A stretch of DNA of 64,000 nt, taken from assembly GCA_946122785.1 (NCBI GenBank), contig CAMGYJ010000010.1, positions 53,382,162 through 53,446,161 on the forward strand, written 5' to 3'. Shown in pieces: positions 1 to 12,407 of this stretch. The stretch comes from Linum tenue. Taxonomy: Eukaryota > Streptophyta > Magnoliopsida > Malpighiales > Linaceae. The notes beneath the pieces were generated by a model. The model saw nothing but the letters and a program-made list of their open reading frames with translations. It searched no databases and was not told the origin of the DNA. Position 1 is the stretch's first letter; each line of letters starts with the position of its first letter. Made by a program: the position numbers and the translations under genes.

Positions 1-370
1 TGTGCTCCAATTTTTAATCTCTCTTCTCTCTAGAAACTAGCCCTCTTCTCTTAGATTTAAGAACCCTAGGTCTAGATTTCAGTTTGAAGTTGATGTATGT
101 GACATATTCTATGGTTGATTGATGATTTGATCTATTTTATGGATGATTTTCATGGATTGCATGAGTTTGGATTCCATTTCATGTATTGAGCTTTTGACCT
201 AGGAGGGACAAAATCCCCTTAGAGCCCATTTTGGTTTCTTCACGTTGATCCTATCATATGTCGTCCGGGTAATCCCCCGAGGGAGTCGATTCAATTAGTC
301 TCCTAGCGATATATGAATCCCTAGGTAGAATAGAGCACCTTCCCATCCATCACTTCGTCGTTCCGATTGT
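1..370 (+). mobile_element. Left LTR fragment, Athila-like family F
   Basis: This stretch repeats almost base for base at 1237-1620 (for example TCTAGAAACTAGCCCTCTTC and the TAGCGATATATGAA block), so it is the U5-side part of an LTR whose start lies outside the window. The match stops near 370, before the LTR end and before any primer-binding site. Confidence 0.75.
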
Positions 371-532
371 TGTTGTTGTTGTTGTCCATATGTTGATGTC
401 AAATAGCCATTGCGATTCATTTGTTTTGTGCCCTATGACATGCCCCAAAGTTTTCAAGAAAAAATTTGTAAGCTTACCCTGTTTTGTACTTGGTTTGCTT
501 TAGACAAGCAAACGTTCAAGTGTGGGGGAGTT
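371..532 (+). mobile_element. Family F 3' internal remnant with hairpin and polypurine tract
   Basis: Only the last ~160 bp of the internal region survive. At 493-513 there is a stem-loop (GTTTGCTT, loop TAGAC, AAGCAAAC), followed by the polypurine tract AAGTGTGGGGGAG that primes plus-strand synthesis, ending two bases before the LTR. All gag-pol sequence is missing, so one deletion joined the inside of the left LTR to this point. Confidence 0.75.
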
Positions 533-1950
533 TGATTCGGACAAAATTACACATTTTTTCCCACCCTCATATCTTTATTGTTTGACTTGGTTATCATCGT
601 TCCTTGACGTATTTTACGCTAGCTTGTGCTTCTTTTGTCACATTTCTGGTCCTAGTACATGTGGGAAGGTCCGAGACAAGTTTTGGGTCATTCATAGGTC
701 AAAACGAGTCAAAAAATGGAGGTTGTGCAATGTTCACGGGCAACACTCATTTGTCATGTCCTAAGGGGTCCTCCCGGGGAGTGAAGAGCAAGACTTTACA
801 GGCAACACTCATTTGTCATGCCCCGAGGGGGTAAAAATCACCCCCAAACCGTGAAGTTTGCAAATTCCAGTAGCCACTGTGCGCCTCGCAAGCCTTAAAT
901 TTGTCACGTTCCCATGACCGCGAAAATCACCCCGTGACCATGAAAATAGCTCAAAATGGTGCGTTTTTTTGCCGAGATCACTCTCTGTTGCTATTATCAC
1001 CCTCGTGAACAGTGACAATGAAGTAGGCACTGTCGGGCAAATATAAAGATAACAGTTGGGAGAGAGAAACGAGAGCTGGTTTTTGGAGAACTTGGTTCTC
1101 TCTATAGGGTTTTAACCAAAACATCATAAAGGAGATGGTGAGAGAGAGATAGTTCTTGAGTGATCTTGGAACTTAATTGAAGGCAATGATCAAGTTTGGA
1201 AGCAAGGAATCGAGCCTAGAAGAAGAAGAAGATCTTGTGCTCCAGTTTGTAATCTCTCTATTCTCTCTAGAAACTAGCCCTCTTCTCTTAGGTTTAAAAA
1301 CCATAGGTCTAGATTTTTGTTTCAAGTTGATGTATGTGACATATTCTATGGTTGATTGATGATTTTACCTATTTGATGGATGGTTTTCATGGATTGCATG
1401 AGTTTGGATTCCATTCCATGTATTGAGCTTTTGACCAAGGAGGGAGAAAATCCCCTTAGAGCCCATAATTAGTGTCTTCGGGTTAATCCTATCATATGTT
1501 GTCCGGGTAATCCCTGAGGGAGTCGATTCAATCGATTTCCTAGCGATATATGAACCCCTATGTAGAATAGAGCACCTTTCCATCCATCACTTTGTCGTTC
1601 CGGGTCAATCCCGAGTGAGTCGATCTCATAACGGTAGTGTAGTGAATCGATCGAGCTAGAATAGTACTCAACATCGATCCAAACGATAGAACTAGAGGGA
1701 TTCAAGCTAAGAGAGCTCCACCACTTGTAATTAGCTAGGTTAATGGTTAGCTAGGTTAGTTACTTTAGTTTTCCTAACCACTATCCTAGGTTGGCTAGAT
1801 AACAAACCCTAAACGCGAAGTAAGGTAAGTCTAGATCCCCGTGGTTCGATAAATTTTATTGTTTCCTTACTCTATGCTACATCCGATCGTCGTTTATACT
1901 TGGCCTTCGATTGGGATGCATAGTTAGAGTCGAGCCACCCCGACACCCAT
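533..1950 (+). mobile_element. Right (3') LTR, Athila-like family F
   Basis: It begins TGATTCGG directly after the polypurine tract. It contains a near copy of 1-370, the conserved 'CTCCTAACCA...TACTTGGCC' U5 portion and CCCCGAGGGG/CACGGTTTGG-like GC-rich palindromic stretches around 765-960. The right edge is set only by similarity to other LTR ends (TACTTGGCC lies close to the end) and could be off by tens of bases. No primer-binding site follows, as expected for a 3' LTR. Confidence 0.65.
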
Positions 1951-2567
1951 TTTCGCAGACATAACATGTTATTCCGATAGTGCTAGGGCCCGGCCTAAAA
2001 AACTCAACGAGAAACAGCCTCCACTGGTAACTGAAACAAAATCAACCAATCCTCATACCATGAAACCTTCAACTCTCCCTCACGACCCCAAAGCCAGTTT
2101 TCCCAGAAGCGAATCGCAGCCAGCGATGGAGGAAAACGAAGAAATTGACCAACCAAGTTGTGTTCAAGGAGCTTTCCCCCATCCCACATATAACAGATTT
2201 GGGATACGAACTGAGCCATTTATCAATTTCGGCTCAAAATACTACCAATGAGCATCGTCGACCATTCCAAAGAGTGAAGCCCATGATCGGCCGTTGCCAA
2301 CGGCGCCAGGCCAGGACCTTTCAGCGATAACCAACATAAGGACAAACGATCGAGAAAAAATCACGAAGAAGAGAAAGTATGAGAGAGAATGATGAGAGTG
2401 TTTTATAAATTCATTAATACATAAAAAATGGTTTTGAACCGGCATTTCGAAATCATCTCGTCTTATTATTGTTGGGTCCGATCAAGCCATATTAGCAAGA
2501 GGTTTAAACCTAATGGTTAACAGGGCTAAAATGTTCAAAGAACCATCCACTTATAGCTTTCACAAAG
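1951..2567. other. Unassigned flank, no gene seen
   Basis: Short ORFs on both strands overlap without a recognisable domain or splice structure. I see no TE ends here. Confidence 0.4.
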
Positions 2568-2879
2568 GAGGAATTTTACAATGCTATATAGTATTGGTGC
2601 TATAGTTTTTTTTCCTTTATGGTACAATATGAAATTGTACCTTTAACGTTATGGTACAACTTCAGATTGTACATATACATTTTGTACAAATTCTTTTATA
2701 GTACAACTTGAACTTGTACTTTTATTTGATGGTACAACTTCAAGTTGTAAAGTTGTACCATAACATAATAATACAAATTCCTTCATGGTACAACCTAAAC
2801 TTATACATTTAATGTTATGGTACAACTTTAAGTTGTACATTAAAGCACCGATGCTATATAGCATAGTAGAAGTGCTCTG
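2568..2879. mobile_element. MITE with ~30-bp terminal inverted repeats
   Basis: The ends are imperfect inverted repeats: left GAGGAATTTTACAATGCTAT, and the reverse complement of the right end GAGCACTTCTACTATGCTAT. CACAAAG flanks both sides (2561-2567 and 2880-2886; 8 of 9 bases if extended). The inside is AT-rich with many ATGGTACAACTT / AAGTTGTAC inverted pieces, so a single strand would fold extensively. The TSD length and a terminal G suit a Mutator-type MITE; a hAT origin is possible. Confidence 0.7.
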
Positions 2880-2886
2880 CACAAAG

Positions 2887-3428
2887 ATATAATTGATTAA
2901 TGGTAGTTCTGAAAATTAATACTAATTTTTGAATTCTACATCGCTTCTACATATTCATTACTCCAATGTAATATGCAATATTCAACCAAATAATATTTGA
3001 GTTCTGATTTTTAGGGATGGCAATTTTGCTCATACCCATAAGCATTTTACTATCCAACCCATTTGGGTTGGGCATGACATGCAAATATATGGTAAATGGG
3101 TAGAGTTTGATGGGTTTATACTTTATACTCATACTCATTTACTTGGGTTGATTTGAGTTTGTACCCATATTCATATATGAATTATAGTATGATATCTAAA
3201 CTTAATAGATCTTTAGATTTAGTACCTAACCGAGCTGTCAATTTTACTTTTATTTTCCTTCATTTTTCTTTTGTGTGAGCAGCTCAAGGCAGGCAGCAGG
3301 TCAGGCAGACATGGAATGTAGGAAATGTTTTTGCTACTCCTTCCCAGAATACCCTTTCACAAATCTCTGAAGGCTGAAAATTTAAAATGGAACTGGAAGT
3401 TTTATTTTTCTGCTATTATATATGCGGG
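2887..3428. other. AT-rich intergenic sequence with hAT-like fragment
   Basis: 'AGGGATGGCAATTTTG' at about 3014 resembles the hAT-type end seen at 54536 (TAGGGATGGCAACGG), and runs such as ATACCCATA and TTTGGGTTGGG follow. No matching right end was found, so it is a fragment at best. No gene. Confidence 0.35.
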
Positions 3429-3431
3429 TTA

Positions 3432-4011
3432 GACCACCCACAACAAGGAGGGAAAAATAGGGGAAAAGGATGGGAAGTCCCACAATGGGGGTGGGGGGAA
3501 GAAGGAAAAAGTGGGAGGGTTTTCCCTCTACTAGAAGACAAATGGATGAGGTGAAAAGGAGAAGGGGTGGGATTGACCCGATATATTTTGTTGTTTTTTA
3601 TTGGTTTAATTATTTTGATTGAAGATCATTGTGTCTTATTGATCGACGACTATATTTTTAACCGTTATATTTTCCAACGACTATTTTTCCAACGATCATG
3701 TTTCCAACAACTATATTTTTCGTCATTGATAATGATATATTTAATTAGTGATGAATAAATATGTTCAAAGTAAAAAAAATATCAGAAGTTTTGCCTTTAT
3801 TAATTATTATTACCTATATAAAAATAATGAACAAATTATCTAAATAAAGTGATGAGATCAACACTAAATTGAATTTGTAAAAAAATACCACTTATCAATT
3901 ACCCTATTTTTCCCTCCCGACCTATTGTGGCCAAACCTTTTTCCAAAATCCCTTTTCCCCACTTTTCCCACTCAAATTTCCCTCTTTTCCCTTCCACCAT
4001 TGTGGATGGTC
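3432..4011. mobile_element. Tourist/Harbinger-like MITE, TSD TTA
   Basis: The left end is GACCACCCACAACAAGG; the right end reads GACCATCCACAATGGTGG on the other strand. TTA flanks both ends (3429-3431 and 4012-4014), the 3-bp TSD typical of PIF/Harbinger elements. Length is 580 bp. The inside is AT-rich with G-rich and C-rich arms next to the ends and no transposase. Confidence 0.75.
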
Positions 4012-4014
4012 TTA

Positions 4015-6173
4015 TAACTAAATGTTTATGTTACTCGCTCACCTCACGATATCATCTTGACCAGAATCTGCTTGGACCTGTTATAACGGTAATGAGACGA
4101 AAAATATAGATAGAAGGTGTGTCTGAGAAGTGTTAAATAGTATAAAGGTAAGTTTGATATGATTTATAGTGAAGATGTACGTTTGAGAAACATAACATGA
4201 AAAATATATAAGCATTTTATACCTATAGACGAAGAAATGTAGATTAAGAAAGGAAGAAAGGAGAACCAATTAGGGACGACATATACCTACTCCGCCCCAC
4301 CTTCTTCATCGTTCCATCCAAACCCCATTAAAGCTCCCCACCTCCATTAAAGTCACTCACTCACTCACTCACTCACCTCCAATCCTTGTTTGGGTTCATT
4401 AAAAGCTTTTTTCCACAACAGTCAAAACACATTATCAAGGAAACAAAATTAAGTGTTTACCCCAATGAGGGAAATAAACTAGCAAGACCGCCACGTGCCT
4501 AATAAACTAGATGTTTGTAAATTGTAACTGACTGTAACATCGTCATCATCCCCGATTCAATTGTTTCCACCGCAACACCAACTGCCCACATGCCTGCAAA
4601 ACTAACTTATAACTGCCCTCCTCTACTCTACTACTGCTGCTGGCTTGTTTTTTAACTTTTAACTGCCAACGGAAAGGATCAAAGGACAGCATTGCAAAGA
4701 CAGAGGACTGTTTTAAAAGAGACAAAAGAGGTCCCCACTCGCTAGTCCCTACACCAGTATTAAAAAGAAAATATATACATATATATTAAAAATTCCCAAC
4801 ATGATTATTTTCTTTATTTTTGGAATGTTAGTTGTAAAACGATTTTCCCACAGCGGAGCAGACAAATCATTCATTTCATTCACATCCATTTATTCAATCC
4901 TTGCCAGCACCAACACCAAAAACAAATTTGGATGGAATATATATATAAAGTGTGTGTGGCTGCTGCACTAATCTTATAGTACCACCACTCAACTCAAACT
5001 AATAATATGCAAAAGCCACATTCTAATCAGAGAACCCCTAGTCCACACAAAATCATGATATGACATGATATAATTGCCTCTTAAAATAGTGATTCAATTC
5101 AACCACTAATTTCTCTCATTCTAAATAACACCACAACCAATGTGATTGGAGAGTTTGCTTTATCTAAGGAGATTACGATTTAAGTCCGATGTCAACCTAA
5201 TATCCTATTTAACAACTTTTATCATAGTAAATTTTACCTCTGTCCTATAAAAGATTGCAAACGTTCATTAAGCAAATGTTTTACTCCCTTTCTCATTATT
5301 ATCAAACATCTAACTCGATTTCACTTCACTTCACTGGAAACGACATCGAGAATAAGATATCCACTCTTTTTTACCAACCAATCAAATCGTGTCTCCGTTT
5401 GATTTAAGTCATAACAATACAATACCAATTAGTGGGCTAAGAAGTGGCTATTCCATATATTATATACACACAATAGGCAGTAATCCCAGCCTCGTAATGA
5501 CGCGGTTATAGTTGACAATCTATCATGATTCCAACAACCCACATAGGTTTGGGAAACGAAGGCAATACCAGCAGTGAACTGAACTGAACAGAACAGAACA
5601 CAGATGATGAGTTATCACATCTTAAATTATGTGAAGAATAAATTGTTGCTACAACTCGAGAAGAGAGCAATAAGGTGGGACAAAAAATAGAAACCAAATG
5701 GAAGGAAGATTAAACTCTCACCGTCCCATTAGAGGCACAATCTTCGTTCAACAAAAGACATGATATGAGTAGATATATATATGCAATAAATCCCCCTCCC
5801 TCCTTTCTCTCCTCCGTTTTTGTGTAAGTACAACTTTTTCACCCTGGTCTTTGCTTCAATCATTCCACTGATGTCACAACCCTCTCACCCTGTAATGGCA
5901 GGGCTCTTGCTTCTTCTTCTTCTTCTTCTTGTTCTATACAACGAGAGAAATTAATTATTTGCATTATACTAAGAAGATTGAGGAAACCCTCCCACTACTA
6001 AACGCCATTGATATATAGCTTGCTTTCATCCCGCATCACTTCTTCACCCCCCAAGCAATCATACCATTCTCTTTCTCTTCTGCATTGCTAAAGGGGAGCA
6101 CCATGCATGGGAGGGAGGAGATAATTTCTGTCTGAATTTCCAATCTCGTAACTAAATTTTCCAGCAAAATGAA
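4015..6173. other. Intergenic region 3' of the glycosyltransferase gene
   Basis: AT-rich, with simple repeats (TCAC)n near 4356-4376 and (CTT)n near 5907-5931. No ORF here looks coding. The part nearest 6173 presumably holds the 3' UTR of the minus-strand gene; I could not place a polyadenylation site. Confidence 0.5.
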
Positions 6174-9100
6174 TCATCGCATACTGCTAAAAAGCGGCTC
6201 GCCCAACTGTTGCAGGCATTCTTCAGGGTTGGAGTAGAAGTAATCCTCTTCCTTAGGCCTGTCTGGGATCACTAGCCGTTTTCCTGGGCTACCCATCCTT
6301 GTGGCATGTGCTTCCTTCACCGCATCCGAAAACTCATCCCAACTCAGTGACCCATTCGTATACCGGTCTATCAAATCTACCAATAGCCTTCTCTCCAGTA
6401 ATATCGTCTTCTTGAACCCAAGAAATCTGTAAGCCATATTACAAAGGTGAAACAAAAAAATTCAAACCTAGATCAGAAAAAATGCACCAACCAACACCAA
6501 GTTGCATTAAGATTTAAACAAATGCCATTGAGAACTAGAGATCATCTGAATCGAGGCAACAAATTATCTAAAGAAGACTTGTCACAACTATTGTTCCAGA
6601 ACCAGAATGAAAAGTTCTGCCTGGTATTCGGGGGCATACACAAGGTTTTGTCCTCTGATTTGGACAAAATATTAAACTTGGATCCTATATCACGACCGGA
6701 GTTTGTACTCCAAAACCAATTATCTGAAGCCAAACAAAACCCCAGGCATTAGTTTGGAGGGACTACAAACACACGGGGAAACAAAAATATATCATATGCA
6801 GAAAAAAAAAAATACCTTCTGTGGCCTTCAACAACTTTGGCCATGTTTCCGTCATAGGTGGGCACAAATATGTCACTTTCCAATGAAACGAGATAATCCA
6901 ACGCTGCCATCTGGGACGAGTGATTCTGAAAGAACCTCAGATCTGATGGTTCCAAGAGTGTTTCCTTTCTCACCTGTTTTATAAAAACATAAGGCAACTG
7001 GCTAAGGACCAACCACTCATGCAGCAAGACCAGGTTACCAGTTGATAGAACAATTAGCTACTCACCAGCTTTGGAAAAGCTGCTGCAAGGCTTGCCATTC
7101 TCCTCTCCGCGCCATATATTTCACCAGCAGCTATGTAGATCTGCATGCTTGGGTCAATATCCAGTGCCCTCAGAGTAAGGGCAGTCTCCTCTGGGGTCAA
7201 AGGGCACAATCCATCTTTCCTTTTAAGATCGGAATTTATTACCTTCTCTTTCCACCAAGGATAAGCATATCTGTTTCAGGGAATCAAATGAAAATGACTC
7301 CCCAGTTAGATTAATATTCAGGCTGAGACAATGTTAGCCATACTAGCCAACATAATTTGTCCAAGGCTCACCTCATTCTTGTTAATTCTTCCACTTCTTC
7401 CATATTACAGCCTTGAGTACAACCAGAAAATGCCAACATATCCATTTCATATCTCAGGTGAAGTACCAAGAAAGGACCATTTTGCCTGAGAAGTCTTATA
7501 ACTCTTCTACCCAGCTCCTCTATTTGAGAAGTGAATCTAAGAGCACCGAAATTCACACGACAACGTAGCTTCTGAATCTCTAGAGGCTGATTATTGTTTG
7601 CTAGTCTTGTATCTGTTCTGTTAAGATGAAGGACTTTGTACTTCTGTATCAAAGGAAGAATCTGTAGGCCAAGAAAAGAGAAAATGAATAACCAAATACT
7701 AATAATAATAATAAAATGAAAACAGAAACTATAAAATGAGCAATTTATTTGGGATCCTTATCAAATTTGCAAGAATAAGTGGACGGGTATTGCATATAAG
7801 TGTGATGCAATATCACAAGTAACAAGCAATAACTTCCTGACCTGGTCGCTGTAGTAGGATATATCTGACCAACTAATTGGTGCCATCGAATAACTCATCC
7901 CTAGTTCCACTCTCCTCTTAAGACGGGGAGGCAATGCTTTCAATATTCGGACCTCATCTCTGAGTGATGTGATGAAATGATCAACATCAAATATGTCCTG
8001 GAACTCACTGTCGATAACAAAACAAGAACAAGTTATGCAGCAGATTGAGCTTTTCAATGGCAGAGGGGGAAATATTTATCCTCTCAGTCAAAAGAAACTG
8101 GATTCAGATGTTATTCTAAAAGAGCAGTGAACACACCTGGGATCAGCCCAGAAGGATGTCTTGTCCAACTCTGGGACAATAAGTGTGACATTCAAGTATC
8201 TTGCTATGGCAACCATGTCACATATCTGCAAGAAATAGGAAACCGAAACGCAAAAGATATGTGGTAGTCAGTAAAACTGCCCATAATAACAAAGATACAG
8301 ACCAAGAAAATAGCTAACCACTCACCGCGGCTCTCATTTGATTCAGGCCTCCATTGCACGAAACCACAAGATATCCATTGTTTCTATAGACCCCTGGATT
8401 TTGAAGAAGAAAAAAACAACATATGAGTTAAACTCTGAAAGAATTGCCTTCACCGACAGGGGAAGCGAAAACAACTTGAGTGGTTGGATTAGCAGCAAGA
8501 GACAGAGTTAGTAAAGATAAACAACTGCAAGAAAGATAAACCAGAAGGTAGAAGGTATTAGCGAGCCTTTAATGGCCGAAATGACTTCGGCAATGGGATA
8601 CCTTGCAGCAGTAAAGCTTGGCCACATGCACAGCCCACTAATAACCCACCACAGTCATGTGGTTGCTAGCGATGCATGTATTACTAAATGATGATGACAA
8701 TGTCAAGAGCATCAGATTCAGGGGTAACATCAAGACACTAAATTTCCATGACATCATTCTAACCAAGTGCAAAGACTCAATAATTGAAGCGAATTAGTTA
8801 ACAATTAACCAAACCCAATTCACCAAAAAAAAAAAAAAAAAAAAAATCAGCGGGTCAAAGAAAACAAACATCTTCTCAGAATCTGGGATCGCAAGCGCCC
8901 TCTGGTATCCAGAGTTCGACCGACACAAAATATAATTAGCTTGAGAAGAAGAGTAGTTAAAACTAAAAAAAAAAGCTCACTCTTGGGAGGCAAAACGCGA
9001 GCTGGAACTCCGGGAAGCTTCTCCTGCAAAAGGGAAGCTGACTCATGGGAGAAACAGGAAGGCCATCCTTTCAAAACCCTAGGCCCCCACAGCTCGCCGA

Positions 9101-9230
9101 TGGTGGTCAATTGAACGATGCAGGTCCACAGCAAGACGGAAGTTGTTGCGCGAAACATCCAGACCTTCATATTAGACTTGGAAAAACTCTTCTTCACTAT
9201 CTCCACTCCATTCACCAACCGTCCTCGCAT
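6174..9230 (-). CDS. GT106 / O-fucosyltransferase-like glycosyltransferase (RG-I rhamnosyltransferase type)
   Basis: Eight exons join with GT-AG borders: 9230-8981, 8393-8326, 8225-8137, 8007-7842, 7661-7372, 7270-7066, 6973-6816, 6426-6174 (1479 nt, 492 aa, phases consistent). Residues ~25-45 form a hydrophobic type II anchor ([14 protein letters not shown]), fitting a Golgi enzyme. Family blocks follow: [71 protein letters not shown] (~258), [28 protein letters not shown] and [16 protein letters not shown], ending in a [11 protein letters not shown] segment. Plant members of this group (DUF246/O-FucT fold) include the rhamnogalacturonan I rhamnosyltransferases of pectin synthesis; the N-terminus and block order resemble that subgroup most. 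I chose the Met at 9230; a Met at 9170 just before the anchor is the alternative. Substrate specificity is inferred. The coding frame looks intact. Confidence 0.9.
8825..8846. repeat. Poly(A)22 tract in intron 1
   Basis: A 22-A homopolymer lies inside the first intron of the glycosyltransferase gene (8394-8980). Its length may vary through slippage. Confidence 0.9.
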
Positions 9231-10510
9231 CTCTCTCTTCTCTCTCCCTCTGCCTTGTCCAATTTCAACACACTTTTTCTCAGTCCTCTCAATCCTGCAC
9301 ATTTCTCCCCATACACAGTCCTCTCTTGTATCCCCACCTGCAAGCTTTCGCCTGCTCGAACAGGGACTGATACCGGACAATGCAGGATCCTCAACGGTAG
9401 CTTGGACCCCGTCCCCCCTGATCTTACAAAAGATCCGAACTACGGGGAAATGCGACACTGGTCTTCTTTCCCCTTGGGCGCCCGACTCTCCACAGCCTTA
9501 TCCGAACCTCCGAGATCCGGAATTCCCCAAATACGGAAAGCAAATCAAAACCGAATTTCAAAAGAGAAACGGAACACGTGACTGGTACCTTCAAAAACAC
9601 GCCCAACTGTGGAATCGCTAATTCGCAGGAAGGCAAAAACCCTAATCCCACTCCCACATTAGCCCGGAATCGTCGACGGCGAAATTTTCAATTCGATTGG
9701 CGGGATGAATCTGGAGGAAGATTGGGTTGGCGCATCGATCTCGGGGAAGAATATATATATATCTGTATGATAGATTAAATCAGAACGAACGAGCTCTCAG
9801 TTGTTCGCCTGAAGCTGTCGCCGCCGATCGGAAGGGAGCATCAAAAGAGAGCGACAGAGAAAATACAAAGAGAAGGAGACGGCGAGGAAGAAGGGGACCG
9901 AACGAGCGAGAGATGGGAGCGAGAGAGAAAGAGAAAAGGAAAGAGAGAAGAAGAAGAAGATGTTTTATTTTATTTTTTTTAAATTATTTTGGCAACTCTC
10001 TCTATAACTATGCGGTGTGGTTGGGATAAAGCTATGGTGTGAACTGTGAACCGTATACCGCAACGGAATTCACTAAACTCGCATTTTCCTACAGAGCTCT
10101 GTGGCTTGTACTTAATCTCGCGCCATTGTCGTCTCTTCTCGTCTTCGTCGACACGCCGACAAAATATCGCGATACGTTGAGAACTTCTCGTTTGCTTCTC
10201 CTTTCCTTACTTCCCTTTTTTTTATTCTTTCTTTTGATGCCGTATGTATCATTTCCATGAGGGGGAATTTTGGGGAAAACAAATTTTTAGAGATCCATAA
10301 AAATAAATAACTATGTTTGTTTTTTGTTTGTTTTCTTTTTTCGGGTTTATGAGTTATGACCCCGTTAATGAAGTATGTGCTGCAGTGAACATTGTAATTA
10401 ATGAATGGGGGATCCAAGTTAATTAATTAATTGAATTTTTTTTCTTTCATTGAATAATAACTTAGATTTCTCTAGATATGTTTAAGATTTTCTTCTTTAC
10501 TAGAGGAGAG
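9231..10510 (-). promoter_or_regulatory. 5' leader and upstream region of the glycosyltransferase gene
   Basis: On the minus strand an AT repeat (9750-9764, reading ATATATATATATTC) is the best TATA candidate and would place a ~500-nt leader before the start codon. Purine-rich GAGAG/GAAGAA runs (plus-strand reading) lie at 9840-9960, that is CT-rich on the gene's strand, as often seen in plant 5' regions. Overlapping ORFs at 9045-9621 have no family features. No other gene was recognised. Confidence 0.35.
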
Positions 10511-10518
10511 GTTAGGAT

Positions 10519-11207
10519 TGTACATGGGCGCCGTGCTTGGGCCGGCACGGCACGGGCACGCTTTGGGCCCATTTATTTCGTGCCGTACTTGGCACGGCCC
10601 GTCAGTTTTCATGTCGTGTCATGCAAGCCCATTTGTTAACTTTGCTAGGCCCGGTCCAGACCCGGGTACAGTTCGAATCGTGTCGTGCCTATTCGTGTCC
10701 GTGCCATGCTCGTATTCGTGTTTAATGAAAAGGACGAAAACAAAAGAGAGAATGAAAATAAGGTGAAAATTGGACGGAGGAAGATAGTATTAATTGATAA
10801 TGTTTGAGAAAAGTAACAAATCAGGGGGAAATAGAAAATTGGAAATATGCGAGTGTGATTTGGCTTTGTTTATTTCTTTATCCATTTTTACTTTTGTTAG
10901 TAATTACGTATATATCTTTATGACACTTTTAACAACAAAAAATATTTATTTTTCTACTTGTGTTTTGTAATATTTGAACCTATAATTCTTTTTATATTTA
11001 TTTTCTATCAAATAAATATTATTTTCGTGCCATGTTTGTTCTTATACTCAATAAAGTCTCGAAAATATTAGGCCTGACACGACCCACTTATATACCATGT
11101 CGTGCCCGTGCCCATGAAGTTTAGGCCCGGCACAGCCCATAAATTATTCGTGCTCGTGTCGGGCTGGCCCATTTATTTCGTGCTCGTGTCGTGCTAGCCA
11201 ACGTACA
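10519..11207. mobile_element. Non-autonomous hAT element, TSD GTTAGGAT
   Basis: An exact 8-bp duplication GTTAGGAT flanks it (10511-10518, 11208-11215). The ends are TGTACATGGGCG and, on the other strand, TGTACGTTGGCT. Subterminal regions are packed with GGCACGG / CCCATTTATTTCGTG repeats in both orientations, the usual hAT arrangement of transposase-binding repeats; the centre is AT-rich with no transposase. Confidence 0.85.
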
Positions 11208-11271
11208 GTTAGGATGCTAACATCCTATTTGTTAGTAGGATGCTAACACGGGACTAGATAGGGTGACAACC

Positions 11272-11352
11272 AGTGGCGTAGTCAGGATTTCGTTTAATGT
11301 GGGTCCACCTAAAAACAATATATGATAAAATAGTTTTTTAATATAATCTTAC
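11272..11352 (+). mobile_element. hAT terminal fragment
   Basis: CAGTGGCGTAGTCAGGATTT matches the right end of the deleted hAT at 49996-50604 read on the opposite strand (CAGTGGCGTAGCCTGGATTT). Only one end is present; the Tat LTR begins about 80 bp further on, so the retroelement may have landed in this hAT. Confidence 0.45.
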
Positions 11353-11950
11353 TGTTTGAGTCTAACCGAGAGAAGGAGGGAGACTCAGGTGAAAGAGGGG
11401 TGAGATGAGTAAGCAATATGGTCTTCTTTCCTTTAATCGAAACGATGTTACAAACAATATATGTCGGGACAGAGGGGATTTTTAGAGAGAGAGAGTTCAT
11501 CTTTCTAGAGTGAGAGAGTAAAAATGCGATCCCCTCACCCACCGGAGTAAATACCGTATTTATAGGCTACATTGTGGTGGGTGAGTATTTAATGCGACAT
11601 GACTACTGACTTGTCAGACGTTTAGGCCATGCCTCTACCTAAGGCTAGACAATTTGCTCATGATTATACCTAGGACTAGGATGTGACCACTCTTCGGAGA
11701 ATACGATGTCGTTTCCTGGCTTCTTAATCCAACCTGAGTTTGAGCAAAACGGTGTCATTCGGAATCTTGGTTCTTTGTGGCGCGTTCCGCCTCGCGGAAC
11801 TTCATCCGCGAGTGCAGCCTTCTCTGCGGACGTGATCTTTTTGCGAGTTGCTTTGAGCCTTGGTCGCGATGGTGCTAGCGCGCGTGGCTTTTCTGGGATA
11901 GTGTCGGGCTGCTTCCTTGGCGCGAGTAGACCCGAGTCATACCCCCAACA
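11353..11950 (-). mobile_element. 3' LTR of Tat/Retand-type element
   Basis: On the minus strand it starts TGTTGGGGGTATGAC directly after the polypurine tract GGGGGGCAAT (11951-11960), a pairing common in Tat-lineage elements. A TATA box (CCTATAAATACGG, 11554-11566 minus) lies ~380 bp into the LTR. The far edge at 11353 (...CTCAAACA) is the best TG/CA match and is approximate. Confidence 0.65.
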
Positions 11951-11960
11951 ATTGCCCCCC
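11951..11960 (-). promoter_or_regulatory. Polypurine tract of the Tat element
   Basis: GGGGGGCAAT on the minus strand touches the LTR start, the position used to prime plus-strand DNA synthesis. Confidence 0.65.
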
Positions 11961-12249
11961 ATTAGGTGGTATTCCGCGAATGCCTCTTGTTTGACCTCCG
12001 CGAGATGAGCTCGGGTCCGCGTGATCTTCACTAGAGTGCTCTGGCTTGGGTGTGCTTTTTTCCTTTCCGCGGGTATACCATGCCCCCTAGGCGGTGGAAG
12101 GAACCTGTGACGTCACCGACTAGTGCCTATGCTTGGTAGGTGTCGACGTGTCATTATGTGGTTCACTCGTTTGGGGGGCGGTTTTTTTGAAATTCAAAAT
12201 CGCTGACGGTTGCGATTCCCGATGTAACTTTAACCTTTCAGTTTCCCTT

Positions 12250-12407
12250 CGTCAACTATAAATGCTCCTTTTTCGTCGGGGGAGAAAGTCATTCTCCTCT
12301 TTCGAACCTCTGCTTCTCCCTTCTGTGTTTTCTCCATCGCCGAGATTCCTCTCCTTCTCCTACAACCTTATTTCTCCCTTTGTTGTTGCTAATACTCGAA
12401 GAGTACC
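12250..12407 (+). promoter_or_regulatory. TATA box and leader of the antisense ORF
   Basis: CTATAAATGC (12256-12265) sits ~150 bp before the ATG at 12408 and is followed by a CT-rich leader (TTCTCCCTTC, CTCCTTCTCC). It points away from the element's own LTR promoter, giving the antisense ORF its own likely start site. Confidence 0.5.

Noticed and set aside
9045..9621. Plus-strand ORFs of 178 and 167 aa
   Set aside because: They overlap exon 1 and the leader of the glycosyltransferase gene on the opposite strand and show no domain or splice support.
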